Positions 47,266-56,705 of a DNA stretch of 64,000 nucleotides are shown piece by piece. The DNA lies in assembly GCA_016722705.1 (NCBI GenBank), contig JADKGN010000005.1, positions 62,001-126,000 of the forward strand, in the 5' to 3' direction. Position numbers and translations under genes: made by a program. The DNA is from Candidatus Dechloromonas phosphoritropha (GTDB taxonomy: Bacteria; Pseudomonadota; Gammaproteobacteria; Burkholderiales; Rhodocyclaceae). The notes under the pieces are model-generated. The model saw only the letters and a list, made by a program, of their open reading frames with translations, did no database searches and was not told where the DNA came from. The stretch's first letter is position 1. Every line of letters starts with the position of its first letter.

Positions 47266-47862
47266 ATGAGCGATCAAGGAAAAATGGACTGCGGCAGACG
47301 GCGTCTGATCGTCGCCACCGCGGCCGTCGGCGGGGCTGGTGCGGTTGTCGCGCTGGTGCCGTTCGTGTCCAGCTTGCTTCCGTCTGAGCGTGCCAAGGCA
47401 GCAGGCGCTCCGGTAGAAGTTGAAATCGGCAAGCTGGAAGCGGGCCAGATGATGACTGTCGAGTGGCGCGGCAAGCCGGTGTGGATCATCAACCGGACTG
47501 CGGACATGCTCGCTACCCTGCCCAAGCTGGATGCTCAGATGGCCGATCCGAATTCGGACAAGGACATGCAACCAGCTTACGCGAAGAACGAGACCCGCTC
47601 CATCAAGAAGGAGTTCATGGTGGTCATCGGCATCTGTACCCACCTCGGCTGTTCTCCTTCCTCGAAGTTCAAGGCGGGCGCCGGAGAGGGAATGCCGGCT
47701 GACTGGCTGGGTGGGTTCCTCTGCCCCTGTCACGGTTCAACCTTCGACTTCGCCGGGCGCGTTTTCAAGTCGAAACCGGCCCCGGACAACCTAGAAGTTC
47801 CGCCGCACGTGTATCTGACCGATACCCGTATCCTGATCGGCGAAGACAAGAAGGGAGCATAG
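47266..47862 (+). CDS. petA: Ubiquinol-cytochrome c reductase Rieske iron-sulfur subunit
   Basis: The 198-residue protein has a twin-arginine-type N-terminus (CGRRRLIVATAAVGGAGAVV) that anchors it in the membrane, and the Rieske cluster motifs CTHLGC and CPCHGS. It passes electrons from ubiquinol to cytochrome c1. A TATAAT at 47213-47218 is a promoter candidate. It is the first gene of petABC; petB starts 2 bp after its stop. Confidence 0.96.
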   Translation: MSDQGKMDCGRRRLIVATAAVGGAGAVVALVPFVSSLLPSERAKAAGAPVEVEIGKLEAGQMMTVEWRGKPVWIINRTADMLATLPKLDAQMADPNSDKDMQPAYAKNETRSIKKEFMVVIGICTHLGCSPSSKFKAGAGEGMPADWLGGFLCPCHGSTFDFAGRVFKSKPAPDNLEVPPHVYLTDTRILIGEDKKGA

Positions 47863-47864
47863 AA

Positions 47865-49166
47865 ATGGCTGCTGGCAAAGTCGAAAAGTACAAGTCTGAC
47901 GGGTCCATCGGTGGCAACGCCCTAGAGTGGGTCGATGCCCGTTTTCCGGCTACATCGATGTGGAAGGAGCACCTGTCTGAGTACTACGCCCCGAAGAATT
48001 TCAATTTCTGGTATTTTTTCGGTTCCCTCGCGTTGTTGGTCCTGGTCATCCAGATCGTTACCGGCATCTTTCTGGTCATGCATTACAAGCCGGATGCTGC
48101 GCTGAACGCCAACGGGGTGCCGGTTGCGTTCGCCAGTGTCGAGTACATCATGCGCGACGTGCCCGGCGGATGGCTGATCCGCTACATGCACTCGACCGGC
48201 GCCTCGGCCTTCTTCATTGTGGTCTATCTGCACATGTTCCGCGGCTTGCTCTACGGCTCCTATCGCAAGCCACGTGAACTGACCTGGCTGTTCGGGGTCG
48301 GCATTTTCCTCGTGCTGATGGGTGAAGCCTTCTTCGGCTACCTGCTGCCATGGGGGCAGATGTCCTTCTGGGGCGCTCAGGTTATCGTTAATCTGTTCTC
48401 CGCCATTCCTGTGATCGGTAACGATTTGTCTCTCCTGATTCGTGGCGATTTCGTCGTCGGCGATGCGACCCTCAACCGCTTCTTCTCCTTCCACGTCATT
48501 GCTTTCCCGCTCGTGCTGCTCGGCCTTGTTGCCGCGCACATTCTGGCGTTGCACGAAACCGGATCGAACAACCCTGACGGCATCGAGATCAAGGCCAACA
48601 AGGACAAGAACGGCATTCCGCTCGACGGCATTCCCTTCCACCCGTATTACACGGTGAAGGACATCGTTGGTGTCGTGGTCTTCCTGTTCGTCTTTTCTGC
48701 GGTGCTCTTCTTCGCGCCGGAAGGCGGCGGTTACTTCCTTGAGTACAATAATTTCTACCCGGCCGATCCGCTGAAGACCCCGCCGCACATCGCGCCGGTC
48801 TGGTACTTCACGCCTTACTACTCGATCCTGCGCGCCATGGTGTGGAACTTCTTCGGCCTGCCCGCAAAGTTCTGGGGCGTGGTCGGAATGGGCGCCTCGG
48901 TCGTCATCTTTGCCTTCCTGCCCTGGCTGGACCGCAGCCCGGTCAAGTCGATTCGCTATCGCGGCCCGATCTACAAGACCCTGTTGACGTTGTTCGTGAT
49001 CTGCTTCGTCATTCTCGGCTACCTCGGCACGCAACCGCCGTCTCCGATGGGCGAAATCGTCTCCCAGATCTGCACGGCGTTCTACTTCGGTTTCTTCCTC
49101 GGCATGCCATGGTGGTCCCGAATGGACAAATTTAAGCCCGTGCCCGAACGCGTGACGATGAAGTGA
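47865..49166 (+). CDS. petB: Cytochrome b of the bc1 complex
   Basis: The 433-residue product has eight to nine transmembrane segments and the paired heme histidines in RYMHSTGASAFFIVVYLHMF and FSFHVIAFPLVLLGLVAAHI. The quinol-site PEWY motif appears as PVWY in HIAPVWYFTPYYSILRA. It forms the quinol oxidation and reduction sites of complex III. It ends 11 bp before petC. Confidence 0.96.
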   Translation: MAAGKVEKYKSDGSIGGNALEWVDARFPATSMWKEHLSEYYAPKNFNFWYFFGSLALLVLVIQIVTGIFLVMHYKPDAALNANGVPVAFASVEYIMRDVPGGWLIRYMHSTGASAFFIVVYLHMFRGLLYGSYRKPRELTWLFGVGIFLVLMGEAFFGYLLPWGQMSFWGAQVIVNLFSAIPVIGNDLSLLIRGDFVVGDATLNRFFSFHVIAFPLVLLGLVAAHILALHETGSNNPDGIEIKANKDKNGIPLDGIPFHPYYTVKDIVGVVVFLFVFSAVLFFAPEGGGYFLEYNNFYPADPLKTPPHIAPVWYFTPYYSILRAMVWNFFGLPAKFWGVVGMGASVVIFAFLPWLDRSPVKSIRYRGPIYKTLLTLFVICFVILGYLGTQPPSPMGEIVSQICTAFYFGFFLGMPWWSRMDKFKPVPERVTMK

Positions 49167-49177
49167 GGATGCGAAAA

Positions 49178-49888
49178 ATGAAAAAATTCCTGATGGCATT
49201 GCTCTTTGCACCTCTGACCGTGCTCGCAGTCAGCGGCGCTCACCTTGATCACTGGCCTGGAGCGGTTGGCGACAAGGCGGCGTTGCAGAATGGCGCCAAG
49301 CTGTTCGTCAATTACTGCCTGAACTGTCATGGCGCGTCGCATCTGCGTTACAACAAGTTGACCGAGATTGGCTTGACCGAGCAGCAGGTGAAGGACAACT
49401 TGATGTTCACGTCCGACAAGATTGGTGACCAGATGCGCGTCGCTGCTCATTCCGAGGATCAGAAGCAGTGGTTCGGCGCCGCGCCGCCGGACCTGACCGT
49501 GATTTCGCGGGCGCGCGCTTCCGAAGTTGGATCGGGTGCGGATTGGCTCTACACCTATCTGCGTTCGTTCTATCGCGACGAGAATCGCCCGACCGGCTGG
49601 AACAATGTGGTTTTCGAGAATGTCGGTATGCCGCACGTTCTCTACGAACTGCAGGGCCAACAAGTTCTGAATCATGAAACGCACAAGCTGGAACTGGCGG
49701 TTCCGGGCAAGCAGACGCCTGCGGAATTCGACAAGTCAGTTTCCGATCTGGTCAGCTTCATGGTCTGGATGGCCGAGCCGAACCAGGAGTTCCGTCAGCG
49801 ACTCGGTTATGGCGTGCTTGCCTTCCTGTTTGTGCTTTTCCTGATTGCCTACGCGTTGAAGAAGAACTACTGGAAAGACATTCACTAA
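49178..49888 (+). CDS. petC: Cytochrome c1
   Basis: The 236-residue precursor begins MKKFLMALLFAPLTVLAVSG, a signal peptide, then has the heme motif CLNCH in FVNYCLNCHGASHLRYNKL, a methionine ligand region (VGMPHVLYELQG) and a C-terminal anchor (GVLAFLFVLFLIAYALKKNYW). Starts at 49163 (GTG) and 49169 exist, but GAGGATGCGAAAA spaces best with the ATG at 49178. It completes the bc1 complex. Confidence 0.95.
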   Translation: MKKFLMALLFAPLTVLAVSGAHLDHWPGAVGDKAALQNGAKLFVNYCLNCHGASHLRYNKLTEIGLTEQQVKDNLMFTSDKIGDQMRVAAHSEDQKQWFGAAPPDLTVISRARASEVGSGADWLYTYLRSFYRDENRPTGWNNVVFENVGMPHVLYELQGQQVLNHETHKLELAVPGKQTPAEFDKSVSDLVSFMVWMAEPNQEFRQRLGYGVLAFLFVLFLIAYALKKNYWKDIH

Positions 49889-49909
49889 TCTTTTACCGGG
49901 TTAGCTGAC

Positions 49910-49945
49910 GGCATCGCGGATTGGCTCAGGCCGACCCGCGATGCC
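49910..49945 (+). terminator. Hairpin between petC and sspA
   Basis: A perfect 10-bp stem, GGCATCGCGG (49910-49919) with CCGCGATGCC (49936-49945), lies 21 bp after petC. A T-rich run follows only after several bases (CTCATTTT), so termination is probable but not certain. Confidence 0.6.
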
Positions 49946-49971
49946 GAACCTCATTTTGAAGGTTTCTGTAC

Positions 49972-50568
49972 ATGATGAACCTCTACTCGGGCACGACCTG
50001 CCCATTCAGTCATCGCTGCCGGATTGTCCTCTACGAAAAGGGCATGGATTTTCAGGTCATCGATGTCGACATGTTCAACAAGCCCGAAGATCTGGCCGTC
50101 ATCAACCCGCACAACCGGGTGCCGGTGCTGGTCGAGCGCGACCTGGTATTGTTTGAGCCGAACATCATCAACGAGTATATCGATGAGCGCTTTCCGCATC
50201 CGCAATTGATGCCGGCAGATCCGATCATGCGCGCCCGCGCCCGCCAGTTGCTCGTCGGGATGGAGCGCGAAATCTTCTTGTTCATGGAAACGATCGAAAA
50301 GCACACCAAGTCTGCCGAAAAGGGGCGTCAGGAAATTCGTGCCCGCCTGACCGAAATTATCCCGATCTTCAACAAGCAGAAATTCATGTTGGGTGACGAC
50401 TTCTCGATGCTCGACGTGGCTATCGCGCCACTGCTCTGGCGTCTTGACCATTACGGCATCGATCTCGGCAGGAATGCGGCACCTCTGATGAAGTACGCCG
50501 AGCGCATCTTCAGCCGTCAGGGTTTCATCGATGCGCTGACGCCGTCCGAAAAGGCGATGCGTAAGTAG
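49972..50568 (+). CDS. sspA: Stringent starvation protein A
   Basis: The 198-residue protein has a glutathione-S-transferase fold: MNLYSGTTCPFSHRCRIVLY, the NPHNRVPVLVERDLVLFEPN loop and a C-terminal helical domain with FSMLDVAIAPLLWRLDHYGI. SspA binds RNA polymerase and affects the stress response. sspB follows after 3 bp. The linkage petABC-sspAB is typical of Beta- and Gammaproteobacteria. Confidence 0.94.
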   Translation: MMNLYSGTTCPFSHRCRIVLYEKGMDFQVIDVDMFNKPEDLAVINPHNRVPVLVERDLVLFEPNIINEYIDERFPHPQLMPADPIMRARARQLLVGMEREIFLFMETIEKHTKSAEKGRQEIRARLTEIIPIFNKQKFMLGDDFSMLDVAIAPLLWRLDHYGIDLGRNAAPLMKYAERIFSRQGFIDALTPSEKAMRK

Positions 50569-50571
50569 GGC

Positions 50572-51000
50572 ATGGATCTCCCGTCCACCAAGCCCTATCT
50601 GTTACGGGCCATCTGGGAGTGGTGCTGCGATAACGGGTTCACGCCGTACATTGCGGTCCAGGTCGATTCGCGCACGCGAGTTCCGCGTGAATTCACCCGC
50701 GACGGGCAGATCGTGCTCAACATCGGGCCGGACGCCAGCAACAAGCTGATGATCGGCAATGACTTCATCGAGTTCCAAGCCCGCTTCGGGGGCGTGGCAC
50801 GCGAATTGTCGGTGCCGGTGGAGCAGGTGACGGCGATCTATTCGCGTGAAAACGGTGCCGGGATGGCATTCGAGATCGGTGCCGAGGCCGGTTTGGTGGC
50901 CGACGATGCGCCCAAGCAAGAAACAGGGGAGACCAGCGGCGACAATCCCGAACCACCGCGCCCCGAAGGTGGGCGTCCGAAGCTGCAACGCATCAAATAG
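50572..51000 (+). CDS. sspB: ClpXP adaptor / stringent starvation protein B
   Basis: The 142-residue protein has the SspB substrate-binding fold (STKPYLLRAIWEWCCDNGFT, YIAVQVDSRTRVPREF, GQIVLNIGPDASNKLMIGND) and an acidic, proline-rich tail ending PRPEGGRPKLQRIK, the ClpX-binding end. It delivers ssrA-tagged proteins to ClpXP. A terminator follows. Confidence 0.94.
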   Translation: MDLPSTKPYLLRAIWEWCCDNGFTPYIAVQVDSRTRVPREFTRDGQIVLNIGPDASNKLMIGNDFIEFQARFGGVARELSVPVEQVTAIYSRENGAGMAFEIGAEAGLVADDAPKQETGETSGDNPEPPRPEGGRPKLQRIK

Positions 51001-51024
51001 GGTTTCCGGTTGCGGTCGACGCGC

Positions 51025-51063
51025 AAAAAAGGGGAGATTTCCGAAGGGAATCTCCCCTTTTTG
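51025..51063 (+). terminator. Terminator of sspAB
   Basis: AAAAAGGGGAGATT pairs with AATCTCCCCTTTTT around a short loop (CCGAAGGG region). The A-run on the other side would allow bidirectional use. Confidence 0.93.
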
Positions 51064-51088
51064 CATCTAAGTCCATGATTCCTTCAGA

Positions 51089-51104
51089 TGGCACGCCTGT
51101 TGCT
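51089..51104 (+). promoter_or_regulatory. Sigma-54 promoter of the nitrate reductase gene
   Basis: TGGCACGCCTGTTGCT matches the -24/-12 consensus TGGCACG-N4-TTGCT perfectly. Transcription should start near 51116, leaving a leader of about 13 bases that just contains GGAAGGAATTTC. No clear NtrC palindrome was found in the short upstream space; the activator site may lie in sspB. Confidence 0.85.
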
Positions 51105-51128
51105 TGGAGATTGTCTGGAAGGAATTTC

Positions 51129-53852
51129 ATGAACCGACAAGTCAAATCCACCTGTTGTTACTGCGGCGTTGGCTGCGGTGTTGTTATAGAAACCGAGAAC
51201 GGAACGATCATCGACGTTCGCGGTGACCATGACCACCCCGCCAACCGTGGGCGCCTGTGCACCAAAGGTGCGACTCTCGCTCAGACCACCGAACTCACCT
51301 ATCGTCTGCAGCACCCGGAGCGGCGCCGCGCCGAGGGTGGCAGTCGCGAGCGGATCGGCTGGAACGAGGCGCTCGACGAGGCGGCCGGGCGTTTTGCCGA
51401 GACGATCCGCGCCGACGGTCCGGACTCGGTCGCCTTCTATATCTCCGGCCAGCTGATGACAGAAGACTACTACGTTTTCAACAAGCTGGCGAAGGGGCTG
51501 ATCGGTACCAACAACGTTGATACCAATTCGCGGCTCTGCATGTCGTCGGCTGTTGCCGGCTACAAGCAGACGCTGGGCGCCGATGCACCGCCGTGCAGCT
51601 ACGAGGACATCCTGCAGGCCAAGGTCATTTTCATTACCGGCGCCAACCCAGCGGTGGCGCATCCGATCATCTTCCGCTATATCGAGGATGCACGGGCAGC
51701 CAATCCGGATCTGAAGATCATCGTCGCCGACCCGCGCCGCTCGGAGAGTGCCGAGATTGCCGACCTCCATTTGGCGATCAAGCCGGGCACCGACATCGCG
51801 CTGTTCAATGGCATGCTCAACGTGTTGATTGCCGAAAACCTGGTCGATACACCCTACGTCGAAGCCCATACCAACGGCTTCGCGGCGTTGGCTGAGATTG
51901 CCAAAAATTATCCGCCAGCCGTCGTTGCCGACATCTGCGGCGTCGAGGCAGCGGATATCGTCAAGGCCGCGCGCTGGTTCGGCGGCAGCGCGGCATCGCT
52001 GTCGCTGTACTGCCAGGGTCTCAACCAGTCGGCGCACGGCACCCACAACAACGCTGGCATCATTCATCTGCATCTGGCGACCGGCCAGATCGGCAAGCCG
52101 GGAGCCGGTCCGTTCTCGCTGACTGGGCAGCCCAACGCCATGGGTGGGCGCGAAGTCGGCGGCTTGTCCAACCTCCTGTCGGCGCATCGCGATCTTGGTA
52201 ATCCGGCGCACCGTGCCGAGATGGCGCGTTTCTGGGGGGTACCGTTCGTGCCCGCCAAACCGGGCAAGTCTGCGGTCGACCTGTTCAAAAGCCTGAAAAC
52301 GGGCGAGATCAAGGCGGTCTGGATCGCCTGTACCAATCCGGCACAGTCGCTGCCCAACCAGGCCGCCGTCCGCGAAGCGCTGCAGACCGCCGAATACGTG
52401 GTGCTGCAGGAAGCTTACGGCAACACCGACACCGCCGATTATGCCGACCTGCTGCTGCCGGCCAGCGGCTGGGGCGAGAAGCACGGGACGGTGACCAATT
52501 CAGAGCGCTGCATTACCTGCGTCCGGCCGGCGGTAATGCCACCGGGCGAAGCGCGGCATGACTGGGAGATCGTCGTCGATTTCGCCCGTCGCCTCGGCCA
52601 GAAACTGGATCATGCCGGCGCCGACAAACTGTTTCCCTATGTCGATGCCGAAGCCATCTTCAACGAGCATCGCGAGAGTACCCGCGGCCGCGATCTCGAT
52701 ATCACCGGCCTGAGCTATGCGCTGCTCGAAGCGCAAGGGCCGCAGCAGTGGCCATATCCGGAAGGCGCTAGCGCCGGCAAGGTCCGTCTCTACGAGGACG
52801 GCTGTTTTCCGACTGCCGATGGTCGGGCGCGCTTCGTCGCCATCGAGCACTTGCCGACTGCCGATGTGCTGGCTGCGGATACACCCATCAGCCTGCTGTC
52901 GGGCCGCATGCGCGATCACTGGCACGGCATGAGCCGCACCGGCACGGTGCCGCGCCTGTTCAATCTTGAGGACGAACCGCTGCTCGCCATGCATCCGTGC
53001 GACATGCGCCACCGAAATCTGGAAAGCGGCGATCTGGTCCGCGTCACCAATCCCCGCGGCGAAATGACTGTCCGTGTCGCCGAACGCCCCGGTCTGCAGC
53101 GCGGCTGTGCCTGGATGCCGATGCACTGGGGCAGCCAGTTCATGAATTCACCCGGCGCCAATGCGCTTGCCTGTGATGTCATTGACCCTTATTCGATGCA
53201 GCCGGAACTCAAGCATGCGGCCGTGCAGATCGCCAAGGTCGACCTGCCTTATCCGCTGGCCATCGTTCGTCGTTGTGCCAGCCGCAGCGATGCCTTGGTC
53301 CTGATGCAGGAAGCCAGATCAAAGATTGCCAGCTTTTCCTATGCGACGATCGGGCTGTACGGACGCAGCAGCCCGCTGGTGGTATTCCGGGCGGCGGCGG
53401 CATGTGCGGTCGATGCAGCGCAGATCGCGGAACTGGATCGACTGTTCGGCATGGATACCGACGAAGGCGCCATCGTCTATGAAGACGTCCGGCGCCATAT
53501 CGCCAAGAAGGCGATTGCCCGCGACGGCAAGTTGCTTGGTGTGCGACTGGCGGGCGAGACACTGGCGCAGAACTGGCTGAAACAGGCGATGGCGGAAGAC
53601 GAACTCGACGCCAGCCTGATTCGTCTGGCACTGGCCCCCAGTGCCCGGCCACCGGCCACCGTGCCACCTTGCAACATCATCTGCAAGTGCGCCGACGTCA
53701 GCGACGTCCGGATTCACAAGGAACTGGCTGGGAGCAGCGGATTGGCAGCGCTCCAGGACAAGCTGAAATGCGGCACCTTTTGCGGCTCCTGCATGCCCGA
53801 CATCAAACGCCTGGTGGCCGAATTCAAGACCGAAAAGACCACGCCAGCCTGA
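51129..53852 (+). CDS. nasA: Assimilatory nitrate reductase, molybdopterin subunit with C-terminal [2Fe-2S] domain
   Basis: The 907-residue enzyme reduces nitrate to nitrite in the cytoplasm. It has an N-terminal [4Fe-4S] motif (CCYCGVGCGV ... LCTKG), the molybdopterin domains (NTDTADYADLLLPASGWGEK, TNSERCITCVRP) and the dinucleotide-binding domain with SGRMRDHWHGMSRTG. The last 65 residues form a BFD-like [2Fe-2S] domain (NIICKCADVSDV, CGTFCGSCMPDIKRLV). There is no signal peptide. The ATG at 51129 lies behind GGAAGGAATTTC. It is transcribed from its own sigma-54 promoter. Confidence 0.94.
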   Translation: MNRQVKSTCCYCGVGCGVVIETENGTIIDVRGDHDHPANRGRLCTKGATLAQTTELTYRLQHPERRRAEGGSRERIGWNEALDEAAGRFAETIRADGPDSVAFYISGQLMTEDYYVFNKLAKGLIGTNNVDTNSRLCMSSAVAGYKQTLGADAPPCSYEDILQAKVIFITGANPAVAHPIIFRYIEDARAANPDLKIIVADPRRSESAEIADLHLAIKPGTDIALFNGMLNVLIAENLVDTPYVEAHTNGFAALAEIAKNYPPAVVADICGVEAADIVKAARWFGGSAASLSLYCQGLNQSAHGTHNNAGIIHLHLATGQIGKPGAGPFSLTGQPNAMGGREVGGLSNLLSAHRDLGNPAHRAEMARFWGVPFVPAKPGKSAVDLFKSLKTGEIKAVWIACTNPAQSLPNQAAVREALQTAEYVVLQEAYGNTDTADYADLLLPASGWGEKHGTVTNSERCITCVRPAVMPPGEARHDWEIVVDFARRLGQKLDHAGADKLFPYVDAEAIFNEHRESTRGRDLDITGLSYALLEAQGPQQWPYPEGASAGKVRLYEDGCFPTADGRARFVAIEHLPTADVLAADTPISLLSGRMRDHWHGMSRTGTVPRLFNLEDEPLLAMHPCDMRHRNLESGDLVRVTNPRGEMTVRVAERPGLQRGCAWMPMHWGSQFMNSPGANALACDVIDPYSMQPELKHAAVQIAKVDLPYPLAIVRRCASRSDALVLMQEARSKIASFSYATIGLYGRSSPLVVFRAAAACAVDAAQIAELDRLFGMDTDEGAIVYEDVRRHIAKKAIARDGKLLGVRLAGETLAQNWLKQAMAEDELDASLIRLALAPSARPPATVPPCNIICKCADVSDVRIHKELAGSSGLAALQDKLKCGTFCGSCMPDIKRLVAEFKTEKTTPA

Positions 53853-54003
53853 CTGCGGCGGAAGTAGACCAAGAGTTACGCCCGGTACATCAGGGAAATC
53901 GGTCATGGCGCAGGGTGCATGTGATCTTCGATGGAAGATGGCCATCGCTGCATAGACCGGTCATCGCGGACGGCAAAATTGCTGCACTGCAACGGAATTC
54001 AAC

Positions 54004-54018
54004 GCACCGGCCCGGTGC
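54004..54018 (+). promoter_or_regulatory. NtrC-type binding site upstream of nirB
   Basis: GCACCGGCCCGGTGC is GCACC-N5-GGTGC, the core of the NtrC consensus TGCACC-N5-GGTGCA. Its centre is about 88 bp upstream of the expected start from the sigma-54 promoter, a usual enhancer distance. Confidence 0.8.
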
Positions 54019-54072
54019 GGAATTGTTGCGGTCGACCAACTGAAAATGCAAAAAATCATGGACTTATGTGGC

Positions 54073-54088
54073 TGGCACGGCGATTGCT
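54073..54088 (+). promoter_or_regulatory. Sigma-54 promoter of nirB
   Basis: TGGCACGGCGATTGCT is a perfect TGGCACG-N4-TTGCT promoter; transcription would start near 54099, about 100 bases before the nirB ATG. Together with the NtrC palindrome it indicates nitrogen-limitation control. Confidence 0.88.
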
Positions 54089-54201
54089 CCGCTTTAGCCG
54101 GAACAGCGAATCAATTGCCAATGACGGTGGTCGGATAGTAACGACGCGAGGCGCTGAAATGGATTTTGCACCCGTGGGTGCGCGCAACACTGGAGCGAAG
54201 A

Positions 54202-56649
54202 ATGAGCAAACCCCGCCTCGTCCTGATCGGTAACGGCATGGCCGGTGTCCGCACTGTCGAAGAGCTGTTGAAGATCAAGCCGGACCACTACGACATCACG
54301 ATCTTCGGTGCCGAGCCGCACCCTAACTACAACCGGATTCTGCTGTCGCCGGTGCTGGCCGGTGAAATGACCATTCAGGAAATCGTCCTCAACGAGATGG
54401 ACTGGTACAAGGAAATGGGCATCAGGCTGCACACTGGCAAGCAGATCAGGACGATCGACCGTGTCAAGCGCAAGGTGATCGCCGAGGATGGCACCGAGGA
54501 GGCTTACGACCGCCTGCTCATCGCCACCGGTTCGACGCCCTTTATGCTGCCGATTCCCGGCAACGATCTGCCCGGCGTCATCGGCTACCGCGACATCAAG
54601 GATACCGACGAGATGATTGAAGCTGCCCGCCTGCACAAGCACGCGGTGGTGATCGGCGGCGGCTTGCTTGGCCTGGAAGCGGCCAACGGCTTGAAGCTGC
54701 GCGGCATGGACGTGACCGTGGTGCACCTCGGGCCGTGGTTGCTTGAGCGCCAGCTCGACGAAGTGGCCGGCCAGATGTTGCAGAAATCGCTGGAGGACAA
54801 AGGCCTCAAGTTCCTGCTCCAGAAGCAGACTGAAATGCTGATCCAGGGTGAAAGTGGCCGCGTCGCTGCGGTGCGCTTCAAGGACGGCATGCAGATTCCG
54901 GCCGATCTCGTCGTGATGGCCGCTGGCATCCGCCCCAACTACACGCTGGCCGAATCCTCCGGCATTTATTGCAACCGCGGCATCGTGGTCAACGACACCA
55001 TGCAGACTTACGACCCGAAGGTGTATGCCGTCGGCGAGTGCGTCAGCCATCGCGGCATCGCCTATGGTCTGGTCGCCCCGCTCTTCGAGCAGGCCAAGGT
55101 CGCCGCCAACCATCTGGCCGGTTACGGCATCGGCCGCTACACCGGCTCGGTGACCTCGACCAAGCTCAAGGTCACCGGCATCGACCTCTTTTCCGCCGGC
55201 AATTACATGGGCGGCGAAGGCACCGAGGAAATCCTGCTCAACGACCCTTATGGTGGCGTGTACAAGAAACTGGTGATCAAGGACAACAAGCTGGTCGGCG
55301 GCGTCATGTACGGCGATACGGCCGACGGCCCGTGGTATTTCCAGCTGCTCAAGGATGGTCGCGACATCCATGAAATCCGCGACCAGCTGATATTCGGCCA
55401 ATCGCTGGTTGGTGACGTCGGCCATGCCGGCAACAGCAAGGCTGCCTCAATGGCGGACAGCGCCGAGGTTTGTGGCTGTAACGGCATCACTAAGGGCGTC
55501 ATCGTCCAGGCGATCAAGGCCAAGGGCCTGTTCACCCTCGACGAGGTGAAGAAGCACACCAAGGCGGCGTCGTCCTGCGGTTCCTGCGCCGGCCTGGTCG
55601 AGCAGATTCTTGCCTCAACGATCGGTGGCGCCTACACCCCGGCCGCTTCCGACAAGAAGCCGGTTTGCGGCTGTACCGATCATTCGCACAAGGTGCTGCG
55701 CGACGTGATTCGCCAGCAGCATCTGATCACCAAGGAAGCTGTTTTTGGCTACATGGAGTGGAAGACGCCGAACGGCTGCGACAAGTGCCGCCCGGCGGTC
55801 AATTACTACCTGATCTCGACCTGGCCGCATGAAGCCAAGGATGATCCACAGTCACGCCTGATCAACGAACGCGCCCACGCCAATATCCAGAAGGACGGCA
55901 CCTATTCGGTTGTTCCCCGCATGTGGGGCGGCCTGACGACGCCCAACGAGCTGCGCGCCATTGCCGATGCGGCGGAAAAATATCAGGTGCCGACCGTCAA
56001 GGTCACCGGCGGTCAGCGCATCGACCTGCTCGGCGTCAAGAAGGAAGACTTGCCGGCGATGTGGGCTGATCTGAATGCCGCAGGCATGGTGTCTGGCCAC
56101 GCCTACGGCAAGTCGATCCGCACGGTGAAGACCTGCGTCGGCATGGAACATTGCCGTTTCGGCACACAGCTGGCGATGTCGATGGGCGTCAAGCTGGAAA
56201 AGATGTTGTTCGACATGTATGCGCCACACAAGGTCAAGCTGGCCGTTTCCGGCTGCCCGCGCAACTGCGCCGAGGCCGGCATCAAGGACGTCGGTATCAT
56301 CGGTGTTGATTCCGGCTACGAGTTGTATATCGGCGGCAACGGCGGCATCAAGACTGAAGTGGCGCAGTTTCTGTGCAAGGTGCATTCCGACGAAGAGGTC
56401 ATGGAATATGCCGGTGCCTTCCTGCAGCTTTACCGCGAAGAGGGTTGGTATCTCGAACGTACCTGCCACTACCTCGAACGCGTCGGCATGGATTACGTCA
56501 AGGGCAGGGTTGTTGAAGACGGCGAGAGCCGCAAGGCGCTCCATGGCCGCCTGCTTGATTCGCTGAAGGACGCCAAGGATCCGTGGGCCACCTCGCGCGA
56601 GCCGCAGGCGATCAAGCAGTTCATTCCGATTGCGCTGGCCGTCGAGTAG
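54202..56649 (+). CDS. nirB: NADH-dependent assimilatory nitrite reductase, large subunit
   Basis: The 815-residue cytoplasmic enzyme reduces nitrite to ammonium. From the N-terminus it has an FAD/NADH part (LVLIGNGMAGVRTVEELL, VVIGGGLLGLEAANGLKLRG), two BFD-like [2Fe-2S] regions (VCGCNGITKGVI, CGSCAGLVEQIL; then CGCTDHSHKVL, CDKCRPAVNYYL), and the siroheme/[4Fe-4S] domain with TCVGMEHCRFGTQLA and VSGCPRNCAEAGIKDVGI. CTGGAGCGAAGA precedes the ATG at 54202; an upstream open start at 54166 was rejected. nirD follows after 56 bp. Confidence 0.96.
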   Translation: MSKPRLVLIGNGMAGVRTVEELLKIKPDHYDITIFGAEPHPNYNRILLSPVLAGEMTIQEIVLNEMDWYKEMGIRLHTGKQIRTIDRVKRKVIAEDGTEEAYDRLLIATGSTPFMLPIPGNDLPGVIGYRDIKDTDEMIEAARLHKHAVVIGGGLLGLEAANGLKLRGMDVTVVHLGPWLLERQLDEVAGQMLQKSLEDKGLKFLLQKQTEMLIQGESGRVAAVRFKDGMQIPADLVVMAAGIRPNYTLAESSGIYCNRGIVVNDTMQTYDPKVYAVGECVSHRGIAYGLVAPLFEQAKVAANHLAGYGIGRYTGSVTSTKLKVTGIDLFSAGNYMGGEGTEEILLNDPYGGVYKKLVIKDNKLVGGVMYGDTADGPWYFQLLKDGRDIHEIRDQLIFGQSLVGDVGHAGNSKAASMADSAEVCGCNGITKGVIVQAIKAKGLFTLDEVKKHTKAASSCGSCAGLVEQILASTIGGAYTPAASDKKPVCGCTDHSHKVLRDVIRQQHLITKEAVFGYMEWKTPNGCDKCRPAVNYYLISTWPHEAKDDPQSRLINERAHANIQKDGTYSVVPRMWGGLTTPNELRAIADAAEKYQVPTVKVTGGQRIDLLGVKKEDLPAMWADLNAAGMVSGHAYGKSIRTVKTCVGMEHCRFGTQLAMSMGVKLEKMLFDMYAPHKVKLAVSGCPRNCAEAGIKDVGIIGVDSGYELYIGGNGGIKTEVAQFLCKVHSDEEVMEYAGAFLQLYREEGWYLERTCHYLERVGMDYVKGRVVEDGESRKALHGRLLDSLKDAKDPWATSREPQAIKQFIPIALAVE

Positions 56650-56705
56650 GTCAGGGCGCTTGCTACGGTCGACACGAAAAAACACTGAAAATCGAGGATA
56701 GAACC

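Larger units (their letters stand above)
53853..54201 (+). other. nirB control region
   Basis: These 349 bases hold no supported gene. They contain a perfect NtrC-type palindrome at 54004-54018, a perfect sigma-54 promoter at 54073-54088, and then a leader of about 100 bases before nirB. The leader is longer than needed and was not seen to contain a recognised attenuator. Confidence 0.75.
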
